Shown here piece by piece: positions 62,762 to 64,000 of a stretch of 64,000 bases of DNA. Under the pieces are notes generated by a model. That model was not told where the DNA came from. It saw only the letters and a program-made list of their open reading frames with translations, and did not search any database. Origin of the DNA: Strix aluco (lineage: Eukaryota > Chordata > Aves > Strigiformes > Strigidae); the NCBI RefSeq assembly GCF_031877795.1, contig NC_133934.1, forward strand, positions 25,919,716-25,983,715. The letters are read 5' to 3'. The stretch's first letter is position 1. Every line of letters starts with the position of its first letter. The position numbers were made by a program, and so were the translations under genes.

Positions 62762-64000
62762 TTAGAAAGATTCTTCATCTATTTCCCCACACCTCTGTCC
62801 ATCAGGCATTGGCAGGTTTATGCTAATAGCTGCCCTCAGGTTAGCCCAGAAAAGGGCACGCTTGCTCTTCTCCTTCGGCCACTCCAGGTAGGTTCGCTTT
62901 GCCATGAGAGCCTTCAGCTTGTGATACCTGGCAGGGATAATATACGGAGGGATTGGCTCCAGTAAAATGAGGATCAAGCTGTTGAAATTCTCACTGAATA
63001 ATTTGTGATGGGCAAAGTACAGCTCATAGTGACACCACTCGCTCTGCACGAAGTTGGGAGACAACACAAAGATCGACTTGTAGCTCTTCTCAATGCAGTT
63101 AATGATGTTCTCCACAATGCTCTTGCCGGGGACAAAGTTTCTCTCGTGCTGGCACAGTTGTACACAGCCCTCCCCCTTCTCCAGGTTCGGGATCAGCTCG
63201 TTCTTCACCCACAACGAATCCCGCTCGCTGTAGGAAATGAACGCATGGAACTGCAGAATGGTCTCCTGCTCTTTGGGGTGGTTGTGCCAAGCTCTCCGCT
63301 TCGTCTGCGTCCACTGCCACGTCATCCGCACGTACCACGGCACATCCAGGTAGATGCACAGAAAGGCCACGACAGCCACCAGCACCAGCGTCAGCAGCAG
63401 AGCTGTCACGAGCAAGAGCACCGTGTTGCAAGCCAGTTCAGTCAGGTGGAAGTCCTTCAGCTGCGTTCCTTGCAAGTCTTCCGGGTACTCACACACGTAC
63501 GCCGCTGGCCAGCCAGACAGCTTCCCCCCAGACTGCCTCTCCAGACGGATAAAGTCTTGCAGTTCACAGGAACACTTGAACGGGTTGCGCCCGGCTTGTA
63601 GCTCCCTGACCCGCAGGCAGCTCTGGAAGAAGTCGGCAGATGGGATGAGGATCGAATTCATCTCTACGTTCAGGAACTCCAGGGACGTAAAGCCACCGCA
63701 CCCCGGCAGGTCAGACAGCCTGTTCGATGCCAGGTTCAGCTCTTCCAAGGACTTCAGCTCAGCCATCTCCTTGGGGACACTGGTGATCTGATTGTTTTGC
63801 AGGTAGAGTTTTTTGATGTTGACTGGCAAGCACTCAAACACGGCATCCATCAGCTGATTTGAGGACAGGTCCAACTCTGTCAGAGACTCAGCCCATCGGC
63901 ATTGCGCATCAGCGGCATCGTGACGCAGCAAGTTGTTGCTCATGTCCAAGTATTTCAGTGATTTCATATGGCTGGTCATGAAGCTTACCTTGGGAAGGCT
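62762..64000 (-). CDS. TLR1LB: TLR1LB-like Toll-like receptor, 3' half only (runs off the window)
   Basis: 412 C-terminal residues plus a TAA stop at 62762-62764. The gene's 5' part lies beyond position 64,000, so the internal Met at 63,979 is not a start. Contents match TLR1LA domain for domain: last leucine-rich repeats, LRR-CT, transmembrane segment and a TIR domain with FHAFISYS, RNFVPG and FW. From 62,808 to the window end the DNA differs from TLR1LA (51,986-53,178) at only eight positions, with no gaps. Four are non-synonymous: T/I in the last LRR, E/K between membrane and TIR, and R/Q (VRSEW/VQSEW) and S/F (SENS/SENF) in the TIR. After the shared INLP the last 15 residues (MPDGQRCGEIDEESF) are unrelated to the TLR1LA tail. 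An intact second receptor is more likely than a pseudogene, as no stop or frameshift is seen. The LB label rests on gene order and family knowledge. Confidence 0.9.
   Translation of the reverse strand, partial: SLPKVSFMTSHMKSLKYLDMSNNLLRHDAADAQCRWAESLTELDLSSNQLMDAVFECLPVNIKKLYLQNNQITSVPKEMAELKSLEELNLASNRLSDLPGCGGFTSLEFLNVEMNSILIPSADFFQSCLRVRELQAGRNPFKCSCELQDFIRLERQSGGKLSGWPAAYVCEYPEDLQGTQLKDFHLTELACNTVLLLVTALLLTLVLVAVVAFLCIYLDVPWYVRMTWQWTQTKRRAWHNHPKEQETILQFHAFISYSERDSLWVKNELIPNLEKGEGCVQLCQHERNFVPGKSIVENIINCIEKSYKSIFVLSPNFVQSEWCHYELYFAHHKLFSENFNSLILILLEPIPPYIIPARYHKLKALMAKRTYLEWPKEKSKRALFWANLRAAISINLPMPDGQRCGEIDEESF

Noticed and set aside
62762-63979. A complete 405-residue TIR protein starting at the internal Met
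   Set aside because: The frame stays open to the window end and matches TLR1LA residue for residue upstream of this Met, so it is the 3' part of a larger receptor gene.
1-64000. tRNA, rRNA, microRNA hairpin or TBC1D1/FAM114A1 exons
   Set aside because: I looked for characteristic sequences and found none I could support; hairpin prediction and homology search would be needed to exclude them.

Overview
The window is vertebrate nuclear DNA, almost certainly from a bird. Three things point there. CR1 LINE 3' ends start with the typical tandem ATTCTRTG-like terminus (as its complement). A KLF3 orthologue sits next to a tandem pair of TLR1-family receptors, which is the avian TLR1LA/TLR1LB arrangement at the locus where mammals carry KLF3-TLR10-TLR1-TLR6. 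The gene structures (spliced KLF3, intronless TLR coding regions) are also as expected.

Layout. Positions 1-15.9 kb: intergenic DNA upstream of KLF3, with two 5'-truncated CR1 copies (3.36-3.76 kb and 10.49-10.87 kb) and one short inverted-repeat element (13.47-13.74 kb). Positions 15.94-18.23 kb: a strong CpG island carrying the KLF3 promoter and a non-coding exon 1 with a GTAAGT donor at 17,468. Positions 28.4-42.4 kb: five KLF3 coding exons on the + strand. Their phases fit exactly to give 348 codons plus stop, with a PVDLT CtBP-binding motif, two SUMO consensus sites and three C-terminal C2H2 zinc fingers. Positions 42.4-46.2 kb: a long KLF3 3' UTR, probably ending at an AATAAA at 46,181. 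Positions 46.4-47.8 kb: a probable solitary retroviral LTR (TG...CA ends, candidate 5-bp target duplication) inserted into a 15-bp minisatellite. Positions 48-51.9 kb: intergenic. Positions 51,913-54,369: a complete TLR1LA-like receptor gene on the minus strand (818 aa, one coding exon). Positions 54.4-62.7 kb: intergenic. Positions 62,762-64,000: the 3' half of a second minus-strand TLR1-like gene (TLR1LB-like), cut by the window end.

KLF3 is a transcriptional repressor, and the two TLRs are cell-surface innate receptors expected to pair with TLR2 to sense bacterial lipopeptides. They are neighbours by conserved synteny; nothing in the sequence shows co-regulation. The most notable feature is that the two TLR genes are about 99.3% identical over at least 1,193 bp (eight mismatches by eye, no gaps). 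The match covers the last LRRs, LRR-CT, transmembrane segment and TIR domain, ends abruptly inside the last codons, and leaves the genes with unrelated C-terminal tails. This fits recent gene conversion. I did not find an undescribed multi-gene system, CRISPR array or RNA gene.
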